A stretch of 64,000 nucleotides of DNA from Flagellimonas marinaquae. GTDB lineage: Bacteria; Bacteroidota; Bacteroidia; Flavobacteriales; Flavobacteriaceae. The position numbers and the translations under genes were made by a program. Under the pieces are notes generated by a model, which made no database searches, had not been told where the DNA came from, and saw only the letters and a list, made by a program, of their open reading frames with translations. The stretch lies in contig NZ_RZMZ01000015.1 of assembly GCF_003992675.1 (NCBI RefSeq), forward strand, positions 186,001-250,000, written 5' to 3'. Shown here one piece after another: positions 40,808 to 49,710 of this stretch; position 1 is the first letter of the stretch; every line of letters starts with the position of its first letter.

Positions 40808-43753
40808 TTAAAGGGTGTCACATTCAAATCGTTCTTTCTTGCTCTGAACCGGAGTTCGGGACTCACCTCCCTTTTTGTTCTCGTTCAGCATCATTCCAAT
40901 CAGTTTGTTGCGCTCTTTTTTAACAGATTCCCTCATCATTTTATCCATTTCCAAATCAAAATAAACCGCTCCTTCCACCAAGGTTTTTTCAGCTTTGGCA
41001 TAAATGGATAGGGGGTGGTCCGTCCAAAGCACCACATCGGCATCCTTGCCTTCTTCGATGCTACCTACACGGTCATCCAAATGCAACAATTTGGCTGGGT
41101 TTAAAGTGACTGTTTTCCAAGCTTCAATCTCTGACATCCCTCCGTATTTAACTGTTTTGGCAGCTTCTTGGTTGAGTCTTCGTGACATCTCGGCGTCATC
41201 ACTGTTGATGGCCACGGTCACCCCTTGACTTGTCATGATGGCCGCGTTGTATGGAATTGCGTCGTTTACCTCGTATTTATATGCCCACCAGTCGCTAAAG
41301 GTTCCCCCTCCAACGCCGTGTTCGGCCATTTTATCCGCTACTTTGTAGCCTTCCAAGATGTGGGTAAAGGTGTTTACACGGAAACCAAACTTTTCCGCCA
41401 CCTTCATCATCATATTGATTTCGCTTTGTACGTAGGAGTGACAAGAAATGAAACGTTCCCCATTCAAAATTTCCGCTAAGGTTTCCATTTCCTCATCATA
41501 TCGATACGGTTGTCCACTCTTTTTCAGGTCATCGTATTCTTTGGCGCGTTGGAAATAATCCGTGTAAACTTGCTCCACGCCCATTCTGGTCTGTGGAAAA
41601 CGGGAGTAACTTCCCCAGTTGGATTGTTTTACGTTTTCGCCCAAGGCAAACTTGATAAACTTGGGTGAGTTTTCAAAAATCAATCCTTCGGCATTTTCGC
41701 CCCACTTAAATCGTAAAATGGCTGATTGCCCTCCAATGGGATTAGCGGAACCGTGCAACAATTGGGCTGTGGTTACACCACCAGCCAAGTTGCGATAAAT
41801 ATCCATGTCCTTGGGGTCTACCACATCTTCCATATGCACTTCTGCCGATGAATTTTGACCTCCCTCGTTGATAGAAAGGGCCGCGATATGCGTATGCTCG
41901 TCAATAATTCCTGCGGTTAGGTGCTTTCCTGTAGCGTCAACAACAGTGGCGCCACCAGCGCGAAGATCTTTGCCTACTTTGGCAATCTTGCCTTTTTTGA
42001 TGAGTACATCGGTGTTTTCCAAGATGCTTTCACCTGTCCAAACCGTCGCATTTTTGAAAAGCATGTCCTCTTGCTTAGGCTTGGTCTTGTAGCCATAGCC
42101 CACATTAGGATAGGTCAATGCGATAAGCTCTGGCTTTTCAGCCCCTTTTTCGTCCTTGGCCTTCTCCTCAAAAGCAGCAGTTTGGGTCAAGGTTGCCGAT
42201 GTTTCATCTCCATTGGGGAGCACTACATTTCCTTTGATTGTTTTGGTATTTGGCATTACCTGGGCCACCATTCGGTAAGAGCCCACATAGTCCTCGCTAA
42301 AGGAGATGTTCAACCAATCTGCTGAATAATTGATTTTGGAATCTACAGTGGTTTCTCCTTTTTTGATTTCAACCTTTGGCTTACCGGCGTCGCCGGTCAA
42401 GGAAACTTTATAGGTGGTACCGTTGACAGCGAGTTCATAATCACCGCGAATGTCGATAACGTCCATGCTCTCTACGATATTTTTTGTGCCCTGCACCCAG
42501 TTTTCATAAAGGGTGGTCCCTTTGTCAAAGATGTCGCCTGAAGTAATCAAAAAGTTAGCCTGGCTTCCTGCCTGCAATGAGCCTATTTCGTTGGATTTCC
42601 CCAAAATTTGCGCTGGAACCGTAGTCAACGCTTCCAAAGCTTTGGTTTTGGAAAGTCCGTAAGTGATGGTTTTCATGATTTTTTCTTTCAAATCCTTTGG
42701 CGATTTAAGACCGTGGAGGGTAATGGAAAATTCCACACCATTGTCTGCCAACACCTTTGGGTTCGATGGTGCCAAATTCCAATGTCTCATATCTTTTAAA
42801 GCAATGTATTTTGCTTCGTAAGGATTCGATACATCAAAAGCATCTGGGAAATTGAGTGGCAAGATCAATTTTGCATTGGTTGCTTTAATGTCATCTATGC
42901 GCTCATATTCATCGCCCCCGGCCAAAATGGTATACTGAATACCGAAGAGGTCGCCGATTTTATCGGCACGCAACACATTGCCATTGTCGCCAGCGGCATA
43001 AATTTGAGTAAGGCCTTGGTTGGCAATCAACGCTTCCAAGGAACGGTCCTTGGTATCTACATTGCCTTTGCTGTACCAATCCATATCGTAATACACCTGG
43101 CGCATCAAGGCCATGGCACCCATGAGTGAACTTGGATAGGACTGACGCGATGCCCTACTTTTCTCAAAAGAAAAGTATTGTGCGGACCTATCGGAAAGAA
43201 TGCGCTGTGCCTCGGATGCTTCGTCGTTCAATGCGACCAATAATCCGGTTCCTCTTGCGATACCATCCTCAATATGGGCATTGATGGCACCAAATCCGGC
43301 TTTTCTGAGTTCTTCAGCTGCTTTGGCATCATATGAAAAGCTGTTAATGGCGTCTTTTTCTGGCATAATGTGGTCGTTCCAGTAAAAGCCCTCTCTTGAA
43401 GGTTCGTATTGTGCGGACCTGCCGCCTCCCCTTGCTTCTTCGGGAACCTTTACCCCAAAGCCCGAGTAGATGTCGATGAACGATGGGTAAATGGATTTTC
43501 CACTTAGGTCCTCTACGACCGCATTCTTGGGAATGGTCACGGATTTTCCAACCTGTACCACTTTCCCATTTTGAATGAGCAAAGTACCCTTTTCAATAAC
43601 CTGGGTGGGGGTTACATAGATCTTGGCATTGGTGAATGCCGTGTAATTGTTGTTTTTCTTTGCTTTGACACCGTCATTTATCGGAAAGTAATCCTGTGCA
43701 AACAAAGAAACACTGCCCATGAAGAAAAGCAGCGCTAAAAGTTTAATTTTCAT
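40808..43753 (-). CDS. fused double amidohydrolase (N-module degenerate, C-module active-type)
   Basis: Exported 981-residue protein (signal MKIKLLALLFFMGSVSLFAQ) with two amidohydrolase modules. Module 1 (about 30-430) reads YPSFIDIYSGFG where HxH is expected, and lacks the catalytic Asp strand. A small beta region (TYKVSLTGDAGKPKVEIKKG) links them. Module 2 (about 560-960) has IIDEHTHIA near residue 617 (HxH), histidines in LLHGSANPIGGQ and HILEGYKVADKMAEHG, and SDD near residue 850, a complete-looking metal site. Substrate is unknown; relatives are cyclic-imide or dipeptide hydrolases. It forms an operon with the metal-less homologue downstream. Confidence 0.88.
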   Translation of the reverse strand: MKIKLLALLFFMGSVSLFAQDYFPINDGVKAKKNNNYTAFTNAKIYVTPTQVIEKGTLLIQNGKVVQVGKSVTIPKNAVVEDLSGKSIYPSFIDIYSGFGVKVPEEARGGGRSAQYEPSREGFYWNDHIMPEKDAINSFSYDAKAAEELRKAGFGAINAHIEDGIARGTGLLVALNDEASEAQRILSDRSAQYFSFEKSRASRQSYPSSLMGAMALMRQVYYDMDWYSKGNVDTKDRSLEALIANQGLTQIYAAGDNGNVLRADKIGDLFGIQYTILAGGDEYERIDDIKATNAKLILPLNFPDAFDVSNPYEAKYIALKDMRHWNLAPSNPKVLADNGVEFSITLHGLKSPKDLKEKIMKTITYGLSKTKALEALTTVPAQILGKSNEIGSLQAGSQANFLITSGDIFDKGTTLYENWVQGTKNIVESMDVIDIRGDYELAVNGTTYKVSLTGDAGKPKVEIKKGETTVDSKINYSADWLNISFSEDYVGSYRMVAQVMPNTKTIKGNVVLPNGDETSATLTQTAAFEEKAKDEKGAEKPELIALTYPNVGYGYKTKPKQEDMLFKNATVWTGESILENTDVLIKKGKIAKVGKDLRAGGATVVDATGKHLTAGIIDEHTHIAALSINEGGQNSSAEVHMEDVVDPKDMDIYRNLAGGVTTAQLLHGSANPIGGQSAILRFKWGENAEGLIFENSPKFIKFALGENVKQSNWGSYSRFPQTRMGVEQVYTDYFQRAKEYDDLKKSGQPYRYDEEMETLAEILNGERFISCHSYVQSEINMMMKVAEKFGFRVNTFTHILEGYKVADKMAEHGVGGGTFSDWWAYKYEVNDAIPYNAAIMTSQGVTVAINSDDAEMSRRLNQEAAKTVKYGGMSEIEAWKTVTLNPAKLLHLDDRVGSIEEGKDADVVLWTDHPLSIYAKAEKTLVEGAVYFDLEMDKMMRESVKKERNKLIGMMLNENKKGGESRTPVQSKKERFECDTL

Positions 43754-43803
43754 AAGGTTTGAATTGAATTAGTCGCACTAAATATAACCTAACTTAAAGG
43801 ACT

Positions 43804-44886
43804 CTACAAGTTTGAAAGGTGGCCCATCTGCTGTTTTCGGTGGTTAATCATGAGCCCTACGACGCCATTGTAACTTTTGATGCCTTCTTTTTGGTTGTTC
43901 ACCTTTAAAAATGTGTTGAACACGGATTTAAATAAGGGTTCCATCGGATTCTCATATTTTTTCCAAAAATCACGTAATTCATTAAAATTTTCCTTGACCC
44001 CCATGTTTATCGTGGCCACTATCTCATTGTACCGTTCCTCATCTTTGTAAAACAGGTCAGTTAAACAATACCCCAAGGCATGGTTGTAAGCGGAATATTT
44101 AAAATATGAATCGTCACTATCCGAAGCTACCAAAAACCCAATAAAATTGGTTGCTCCCTCAGCAGAGTAGCCCACTTGGTGTCCCACTTCGTGACAACTT
44201 ACTGTGGGCAACCTGAACTTGGGCGTAACTCCGTTCACTTGTGCCTCGTTCGTAAAGGGGTTGAGGTATCCGCCATAGCCCATAAAAGTGAGCGGCACGC
44301 TGTAAATGGACGATTTTAGACTGAGATGGTCATATGTAAAATCGGGATATTGCTTTGCAAAGTGACGATAGGCCTCATTGGTTTTGACGAAGATTTCCTT
44401 TTTGGTGTAGGGGATGTGCACCGGCGAAATCGTATCTCCAGTAAGCTCCTCTTGGTATTGATTTGTTTGGGCTACAATGAACCGTGTAAAACTTACCAAT
44501 TCTTCAATGGTGTATTCTCGCTCTATACCCAGTTTCCAGGTAATGGGCTGGCGATGATAGTTCATGCCCCATAGGATGTGAAATGCGAAAAACACAATGG
44601 AAAAGACCACCATGATATCCTTAAGCAATAGCAGCGGTTTTTTTATAATGGTTCTCCAGTTTTTATATATAAATCGGATAGCCAAGATGGTCAAAATGGT
44701 GTAGATGATATCTCCAAAGGAAAACGGAATCCAACCGAACAAAATCCTCAGGAACCTTGAAATGTAGACGTAAAGACCATTGCTGTAGTAGTCTTCAACA
44801 AGCTGTGGATAGCTACCTATCCACTGGACCAATATGACCTGAATGGGGAGGGCAATGGCGATGATGGTCTTAGTTTTTTGTCGCAT
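43804..44886 (-). CDS. DUF3810 family membrane protein with HExxH motif
   Basis: Three N-terminal hydrophobic segments (IAIALPIQVILVQWIG, FGDIIYTILTILAIRFIY and ILLLKDIMVVFSIVFFAFHIL) precede a soluble domain with VSCHEVGHQVGYSAEGATNFIGF. Its HEVGH is a zincin-type motif, with a glutamate (E in SAEGATN) a short distance on as possible third ligand. DUF3810 has no proven activity, but a metalloprotease is a reasonable inference. The 360-residue length matches the family. Single gene, separated from the amidohydrolase by about 50 bases. Confidence 0.83.
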   Translation of the reverse strand: MRQKTKTIIAIALPIQVILVQWIGSYPQLVEDYYSNGLYVYISRFLRILFGWIPFSFGDIIYTILTILAIRFIYKNWRTIIKKPLLLLKDIMVVFSIVFFAFHILWGMNYHRQPITWKLGIEREYTIEELVSFTRFIVAQTNQYQEELTGDTISPVHIPYTKKEIFVKTNEAYRHFAKQYPDFTYDHLSLKSSIYSVPLTFMGYGGYLNPFTNEAQVNGVTPKFRLPTVSCHEVGHQVGYSAEGATNFIGFLVASDSDDSYFKYSAYNHALGYCLTDLFYKDEERYNEIVATINMGVKENFNELRDFWKKYENPMEPLFKSVFNTFLKVNNQKEGIKSYNGVVGLMINHRKQQMGHLSNL

Positions 44887-44917
44887 GGAACAAGAAAGGC
44901 AAAAATGTTAGGGTACT

Positions 44918-44948
44918 AAAAAAGCCGCACGAAAAGTACGGCTTTTTT
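44918..44948 (-). terminator. intrinsic terminator of the DHH - gldI - immunophilin operon
   Basis: AAAAAAGCCG (44918-44927) pairs with CGGCTTTTTT (44939-44948). Read from the minus strand, a stem is followed by six T's, 20 bases beyond the stop of the dual immunophilin gene. Confidence 0.8.
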
Positions 44949-44967
44949 ATATGATGTTTTATCATAG

Positions 44968-46074
44968 CTATTCTTGAATTCCAACAATTTCCACGTCAAA
45001 AACCAAGGTGGAACCTCCTGGAATAGGACCGTAATCGTTATCTCCATATCCCAAATGTGGAGGGATGAACAGACGAACTTTGTCGCCCACTTTCATGGTC
45101 AACAATCCTTCTCGGAAACCTGCGGCCAGTTGTGCATCTGGGCTATAGGACATAGGGAAAGGTCGGTAACCGCCTTGATCCCTTCTTCCAGGGTTCAATT
45201 GGTTGAATTTTTCCGCTACCTCCTCAATGTTGCTATCGAACAAATCGCCATTGAACAACCAACCTGCGTAGTTCACCATTACCATCTGTCCCACTTTGGG
45301 CTCTTCGCCATCGCCTTCCTTCAAACTTAGAATGCGAAGACCACTAGAGGTTTCCTCGGCTTCATTGATTTGTTCGTTGAACTGTGCCACCAAATCCTCC
45401 TTCATTTTTTTGAAGGCTTCCTCTTCGGCTTTGGCTTCTTCAAAATAGTCGCTCATGACCTTAACGGCGTCGAACTGTCTTGCCTCTTTGCCATTGCGAA
45501 CAATTTCCACATGGTTGATCACCACATCGGTGGCAGGCCTGTCGCGTTGTCCAGTTTTTACATTGGCAATGGTATCCACGACATCCATCCCCGCTACAAC
45601 CTCCCCGAAAACGGTGTGCTTGTCGTCCAACCACGGGGTGGCTTTATGGGTGATAAAGAACTGGCTGCTATTGGTCTTTGGACCTCTGTTGGCCATGGAC
45701 AGAATTCCTTTTTTGGAGTGACGCAACGAATCATTGAATTCATCCTTAAAGGTGTAGCCAATGTTGCCACTTCCCGATCCGGTTGGGTCACCGCCCTGAA
45801 TCATAAAATCCTTGATGACACGGTGGAAAACGATGCCGTCATAAAACTTTTTGTCCTTGTACTCTTCGCTTACAAAGGGATTGTTTCCTTCGGCCAAGGA
45901 TACAAAGTTGGCCACCGTTACCGGAGTCTTTTTGTATTCCAATTGGATGATGATATCCCCTTTGGTGGTCTGGATGTCGGCAAAAATACCGTCGCCCAAA
46001 TCGGCGTATTTGCTCGATTTGCATCCTATGATCACTAGGAGAAATAGGGGTATGCTGTAAAATAGTTTTTTCAT
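44968..46074 (-). CDS. dual-family peptidyl-prolyl isomerase lipoprotein (cyclophilin-FKBP fusion)
   Basis: Lipoprotein (lipobox IIGC) with two prolyl isomerase domains of unrelated folds. Residues about 28-195 are a cyclophilin: FHRVIKDFMIQGGDPTGSG and NSSQFFITHKATPWLDDKHTVFG, with the catalytic arginine in FHR. A charged helical linker (EEAKAEEEAFKKMKEDLVAQ) leads to an FKBP domain (about 250-368): VNYAGWLFNGDLFDSN, FREGLLTMKVGDKVRLFIPP and YGDNDYGPIPGGSTLVFDVE. Cyclophilin-FKBP fusions (dual-family immunophilins) are rare and have been reported in flavobacteria. Next to gldI, itself an FKBP lipoprotein, it is probably a periplasmic foldase for secreted or outer-membrane proteins. Confidence 0.92.
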   Translation of the reverse strand: MKKLFYSIPLFLLVIIGCKSSKYADLGDGIFADIQTTKGDIIIQLEYKKTPVTVANFVSLAEGNNPFVSEEYKDKKFYDGIVFHRVIKDFMIQGGDPTGSGSGNIGYTFKDEFNDSLRHSKKGILSMANRGPKTNSSQFFITHKATPWLDDKHTVFGEVVAGMDVVDTIANVKTGQRDRPATDVVINHVEIVRNGKEARQFDAVKVMSDYFEEAKAEEEAFKKMKEDLVAQFNEQINEAEETSSGLRILSLKEGDGEEPKVGQMVMVNYAGWLFNGDLFDSNIEEVAEKFNQLNPGRRDQGGYRPFPMSYSPDAQLAAGFREGLLTMKVGDKVRLFIPPHLGYGDNDYGPIPGGSTLVFDVEIVGIQE

Positions 46075-46085
46075 TGCTTATGAAT

Positions 46086-46634
46086 TTAGTTTAAACTGTC
46101 GTTATCTATGATTATGGTATGTAACTCTACGGATGATTTTAACGGTGTTTTTGGGCCAATGGCCTTATTATCTCCTTGATACCCAAAGGCAAGGGGAGAG
46201 GGGAAGAAAAAAGTCGCTTTTTCATTTATTTTTAAAAGTTTCACCGCATTTTGAAGTCCCGGAAACAATTGCTGCTTGTCGATTACATGGGATTTCGGTC
46301 CTATCTCCTCGGCCGTGTAGATGGTATCGTTGCCCAAGGTCATCAAATTGTAGGAAAACAAGATTTGGTCGCCTGTCTTTAATTGATAAGTGGCGGTATC
46401 ATTTTTGGTTTCATAAAAATACCAAAATCCATTGGGGCTGGACAGGTATTCGTGAACCGTATCGTTTTCCATGATTTCACGGATGGCCTTTTCTTCTTCG
46501 GCCAATAATTTTTTGGTGCGTTCTATGGACTCCTTATAAAAACTGCCCGATTTGACTTCTACGGGTTTTCGGGGTTCCGGGCCTCCACAGCCTACGAAAA
46601 AAGCCATCAAAAGTAAAACGATAGAATATTTCAT
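46086..46634 (-). CDS. gldI: gliding motility lipoprotein GldI (FKBP-type PPIase)
   Basis: Lipoprotein (lipobox FVGC in MKYSIVLLLMAFFVGC) with a periplasmic FKBP domain from about residue 60: GFWYFYETKNDTATYQL, IGPKSHVIDKQQLFPGLQNAV and FFPSPLAFGYQGDNKAIGP. It matches GldI of Flavobacterium, an FKBP isomerase required for gliding and type IX secretion in F. johnsoniae. The start overlaps the end of the DHH phosphoesterase by 4 bases and its own stop is 12 bases before the dual immunophilin, giving a three-gene operon. Confidence 0.9.
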   Translation of the reverse strand: MKYSIVLLLMAFFVGCGGPEPRKPVEVKSGSFYKESIERTKKLLAEEEKAIREIMENDTVHEYLSSPNGFWYFYETKNDTATYQLKTGDQILFSYNLMTLGNDTIYTAEEIGPKSHVIDKQQLFPGLQNAVKLLKINEKATFFFPSPLAFGYQGDNKAIGPKTPLKSSVELHTIIIDNDSLN

Positions 46635-47647
46635 GGATTCAATTTGCTTTTATAGGATTTCAAAATTTCATTGAAACGGGCTATGGTCTCTTCCATGCCC
46701 GATTCACTTCGACCCCCAGCTGCATTGTTGTGTCCACCTCCGTTAAAGTGCTCTCGGGCAAATTCATTCACGGAAAAATCACCAACAGATCGCAACGAAA
46801 TCTTGATAATGCCTTCTTCACGGTTTTCAATAAAAATCAGCGCGAAAATAATGCCTTCCAAAGTTAGACCATAATTTACGAACCCTTCGGTATCTCCTTT
46901 TTTAAAGTCGTATTGATCTAGCTCATCCTGTGTCAGGGTGATGTAGGCCGTCCTGTATTCAGGCAAAATGACCATGTTGCTCAGTGCAACGCCCAACAAG
47001 TGCAAACGGGACGGGGAATTGGTATCGAAAACCTCCTGGTGAATTTCCATATTGTCCGCTCCCTTGTCAATCAGTTCCGCTACAACGCGGTGCGTTTTGC
47101 TGGAGGTGGAGCGGTATTTAAAGGAACCGGTATCCGTCATGATTCCGGTATATAGATTGGTGGCGATATCCGCATCTATCTGGTCCGTTTCCCCCAAAAA
47201 AGCGATGAAGTTGTACACCATCTCGCAGGTAGAGCTCATGGTTACATCGGAATAGGTCACCTTCGCATAATCACTGGGTTGCTGGTGATGGTCAATCATA
47301 ATAAAATCGGCCTTGGCCTCTTGGAGTATGCTCTCCATTTGCCCTACGCGCGACAAATCGTTAAAATCCAACGTGAAAATTACGGTCGCCGAATCAATAA
47401 TTTCCTTGGCTTTTGAATTTTCCCTTTCAAAATTGATAACACTATCGTTACCGGGCATCCATTTCAAGAATTTTGGATAATCATTGGGTGCTACAACATG
47501 TACCGTGTGCCCCTTTTTGGTCAAAAATCCATAAAGTGCCAAACAGGAACCCATGGCATCCCCATCAGGGTTTCTGTGGGGTATGATGGCAATCTTTTGG
47601 GGTTGGGAAAGAATGGACTTTACTGTAGTGATATCCGCTGAATTCAT
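46631..47647 (-). CDS. DHH family phosphoesterase (NrnA-like)
   Basis: Soluble DHH-DHHA1 phosphoesterase, 338 residues. The active site metals bind HRNPDGDAMGS (24-34), TLDFNDLSR (92-100) and DHHQ (119-122); the C-terminal DHHA1 domain ends with GGGHNNAAGG. NrnA-type members degrade nanoRNA oligonucleotides and dephosphorylate pAp; some relatives hydrolyse cyclic dinucleotides. The order and spacing fit NrnA; which activity predominates is inference. First gene of the operon with gldI and the dual immunophilin. Confidence 0.9.
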   Translation of the reverse strand: MNSADITTVKSILSQPQKIAIIPHRNPDGDAMGSCLALYGFLTKKGHTVHVVAPNDYPKFLKWMPGNDSVINFERENSKAKEIIDSATVIFTLDFNDLSRVGQMESILQEAKADFIMIDHHQQPSDYAKVTYSDVTMSSTCEMVYNFIAFLGETDQIDADIATNLYTGIMTDTGSFKYRSTSSKTHRVVAELIDKGADNMEIHQEVFDTNSPSRLHLLGVALSNMVILPEYRTAYITLTQDELDQYDFKKGDTEGFVNYGLTLEGIIFALIFIENREEGIIKISLRSVGDFSVNEFAREHFNGGGHNNAAGGRSESGMEETIARFNEILKSYKSKLNP

Positions 47648-47652
47648 GCGGC

Positions 47653-47660
47653 CAAATATA
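47653..47660 (-). promoter_or_regulatory. possible -7 box for the DHH gene, unusually near its start codon
   Basis: The minus strand reads TATATTTG, a TAnnTTTG match, only 5 bases before the annotated ATG. It would give an almost leaderless message, so it may be fortuitous. Confidence 0.25.
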
Positions 47661-47695
47661 CAATAATATAATATAGAGGTAACTTGGTTTATGTG

Positions 47696-47703
47696 TATTT
47701 TTG
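47696..47703 (+). promoter_or_regulatory. putative -7 box for the PhoD-like gene
   Basis: TATTTTTG matches TAnnTTTG and lies 18 bases before the start codon, so the leader would be about 10-13 bases. No TTG at normal spacing is seen. Confidence 0.4.
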
Positions 47704-47721
47704 ACTCACTAAATAGTCATC

Positions 47722-48756
47722 ATGAAGCAATATTACATCTTTCTGGCAGCGGCACTTATACTATCAGCCTGCAAACAAAAAACCGAGAAAAAGGAGGAGG
47801 TCCAAGAGACGCCGACCCCCGATTTTGTGGTGGCCTTTGGCTCTTGCAACATGTCGCAGGAACCCAATCTTTTCTGGGACGATATTTTGGCACAGCAGCC
47901 CGATGTTTGGATTTGGGGCGGGGATATCGTTTACGCGGATACTGACGACGTGGAACGGTTGAAAGCCATTTATGCCATGCAGGATACGGTTTCTGGCTAT
48001 GCCGCACTGAAAAAGGAAGTGCCGATTATTGGAACTTGGGACGATCACGATTTTGGTGTGAACGATGGAGGCGCCGATTTTACCATTAAGGCTGAAAGTC
48101 AGCAAATGTTTTTAGATTTTATGGACGTACCTGCCGATAGTGAGCGGAGAAATCAAGAGGGTGTTTATGCTTCCCATGAGTATGAGGTACCTGCTGGAAA
48201 AGTAAAAATCATTGTGCTGGACACTCGATATTTTAGAAGTGAACTCATCAAAAATGAAGATAACAAAAGGCGTTACCAACCCACTATGGACTCTACGGCC
48301 ACCATTTTGGGGGCAACACAATGGCAATGGTTGGAAAATGAGCTCAACCAGTCCGATGCCGATTTCAATTTAATTATGTCCAGCATTCAGGTACTGTCTG
48401 GAGAGCACGGTTTTGAGACCTGGGGTAATTTTCCTTTAGAAGTGAAAAAACTGGAAAATGTAATCGTTCAATCTGGGGCGAAGGGTGTGGTGCTCTTATC
48501 CGGTGACCGACATATTTCGGAGTTCTCCAAGACCGATATCGATGGCCTTTCGTATCCGTTGGTCGATTTTACCAGCAGCGGACTTACGCATTCCTATTCC
48601 AGCTTTAGTGGAGAGCCCAACCAACATCGGGTGGGCGAGGTAGTATCCGATAAAAGTTATGGTATCATTAACCTCTATATCAAAGGTAAAGAAGCGGAAT
48701 TTAAGATGATGGGAGATAATGGAGAGGTGCTGCAAGAGTTAAAACAAGGCTATTGA
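47722..48756 (+). CDS. PhoD-like alkaline phosphatase lipoprotein
   Basis: Lipoprotein (lipobox LSAC) of 344 residues with a calcineurin-like metallophosphatase fold of the PhoD class: VAFGSCNMS, WGGDIVYADTDD, GTWDDHDFGVND (metal-binding GxWDDHD signature), VLDTRYFR, and LSGDRHISEFSK plus FTSSGLTHS in the C-terminal half. Substrates in related proteins are phosphodiesters or phosphomonoesters; there is no Pho-box evidence. It faces away from the DHH operon and is followed by ndk 48 bases on. Confidence 0.88.
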   Translation: MKQYYIFLAAALILSACKQKTEKKEEVQETPTPDFVVAFGSCNMSQEPNLFWDDILAQQPDVWIWGGDIVYADTDDVERLKAIYAMQDTVSGYAALKKEVPIIGTWDDHDFGVNDGGADFTIKAESQQMFLDFMDVPADSERRNQEGVYASHEYEVPAGKVKIIVLDTRYFRSELIKNEDNKRRYQPTMDSTATILGATQWQWLENELNQSDADFNLIMSSIQVLSGEHGFETWGNFPLEVKKLENVIVQSGAKGVVLLSGDRHISEFSKTDIDGLSYPLVDFTSSGLTHSYSSFSGEPNQHRVGEVVSDKSYGIINLYIKGKEAEFKMMGDNGEVLQELKQGY

Positions 48757-48759
48757 GCC

Positions 48760-48789
48760 TTGCACCTTGGTCGAAAAAGCGTAAGTTTG
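48760..48789 (+). promoter_or_regulatory. putative promoter of ndk
   Basis: TTG (48760-48762), 19 bases, TAAGTTTG (48782-48789): both elements fit the Bacteroidota consensus. The start codon follows 15 bases later, leaving a very short leader. Confidence 0.6.
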
Positions 48790-48804
48790 CGCAAAATTTA
48801 AAAA

Positions 48805-49224
48805 ATGACTGGAAATAGAACATTTACCATGATTAAGCCTGATGCCGTTGAAAACGGGTACATCGGTGCGATTTTGGATAAAATTACGGCTGCTGGATTT
48901 AAAATTGTGGCCATGAAGTACACACAGTTGAGCAAAAGGGATGCCGAAATATTCTATGCCATCCACAAAGAGCGTCCGTTTTTTGGCGAATTGGTGGATT
49001 TTATGACAAGAGGTCCCATTGTGGCGGCCATCTTGGAAAAAGATAATGCCGTGGATGATTTCCGTGCCTTGATCGGGGCTACGAACCCAGCTGAGGCTGC
49101 CGAGGGGACCATTAGAAAATTGTACGCAGCCAGCATTGGCGAAAACGCGGTACATGGTTCTGATAGCGACGAAAATGCGGCTATCGAGGGAGCTTTCCAC
49201 TTTTCAGGAAGGGAAATCTACTAA
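48805..49224 (+). CDS. ndk: nucleoside diphosphate kinase
   Basis: Transfers gamma-phosphate between nucleoside tri- and diphosphates through a phosphohistidine. [16 protein letters not shown] opens the fold, [10 protein letters not shown] and [10 protein letters not shown] are nucleotide contacts, and the catalytic H117 is in [12 protein letters not shown]. Length 139 is normal. It has its own promoter and terminator. Confidence 0.97.
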   Translation: MTGNRTFTMIKPDAVENGYIGAILDKITAAGFKIVAMKYTQLSKRDAEIFYAIHKERPFFGELVDFMTRGPIVAAILEKDNAVDDFRALIGATNPAEAAEGTIRKLYAASIGENAVHGSDSDENAAIEGAFHFSGREIY

Positions 49225-49250
49225 TCGGCCTACAACATACTTTTTATGGG

Positions 49251-49277
49251 AAGCCACCTATTTGGGTGGCTTTTTTT
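49251..49277 (+). terminator. intrinsic terminator of ndk
   Basis: AAGCCACC (49251-49258) pairs with GGTGGCTT (49265-49272), followed by T's to 49277. It lies 27 bases beyond the ndk stop codon. Confidence 0.85.
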
Positions 49278-49323
49278 ATGCTGTACTTGTTGGGGAATCT
49301 CCCTCATCGTATTTGAATGAACC

Positions 49324-49413
49324 GTCATTCCTAACTTCTTTCGGAACCCTATAAGGGTGAGACTCGGAAACCAGTCATTTTAGTTAGGCAGGCAAGTTCA
49401 GCATGTCATCGAG
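49324..49413. repeat. degenerate copy of the inverted-repeat element
   Basis: GTCATTCC...TTTCGGAA...CCCT (49324-49350) and AGGGTGAGACTCGG...GTCAT (49354-49378) resemble decayed arms of the element at 39376-39454, here with a CCCTataAGGG centre. A further fragment AAGTTCAGCATGTCATCGAG (49394-49413) abuts the stop codon of the DUF721 gene. Confidence 0.35.
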
Positions 49414-49710
49414 TTACCGCAACACCAATTTTTTGACCAATTCCTTGCCCAACTCCTCATTGATCATTTTAATGATTTTGGTTTTGCCCAAACTCAGTTC
49501 CTCACGCAGTACCGAGGAAGACAAGGACACATACAAAGTTTCGTTCCTCAGTTCCATACTGGTAGTGTAGTTGTTCACCCCATTTCCCATAAGGTTTGCC
49601 CAAGCATCCCGGGCATTTACCCTGTCCATGCCCTTTTGCAACTTGTTTTCCTGTATAAACTCACTCAAAGCTTCGCTCAATGGTATATGTGAACTGTGTC
49701 TTTTGGCCAT
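49414..49710 (-). CDS. DUF721 / DciA-like protein
   Basis: A 98-residue DUF721 protein: HIPLSEALSEFIQENKLQKGMD, core ALSEFIQENKLQKG, then AWANLMGNGVNNYTTSMELRN, core WANLMGNGVNNYT, and LYVSLSSSVLREEL. DciA, the common bacterial loader of DnaB helicase, is a DUF721 protein, and this gene follows recF in the same direction, fitting a replication role. Bacteroidota forms are shorter than proteobacterial DciA and lack the C-terminal disordered region. Its start codon overlaps the stop of the lipoprotein gene (TAATG), so translation is coupled. Confidence 0.85.
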   Translation of the reverse strand: MAKRHSSHIPLSEALSEFIQENKLQKGMDRVNARDAWANLMGNGVNNYTTSMELRNETLYVSLSSSVLREELSLGKTKIIKMINEELGKELVKKLVLR

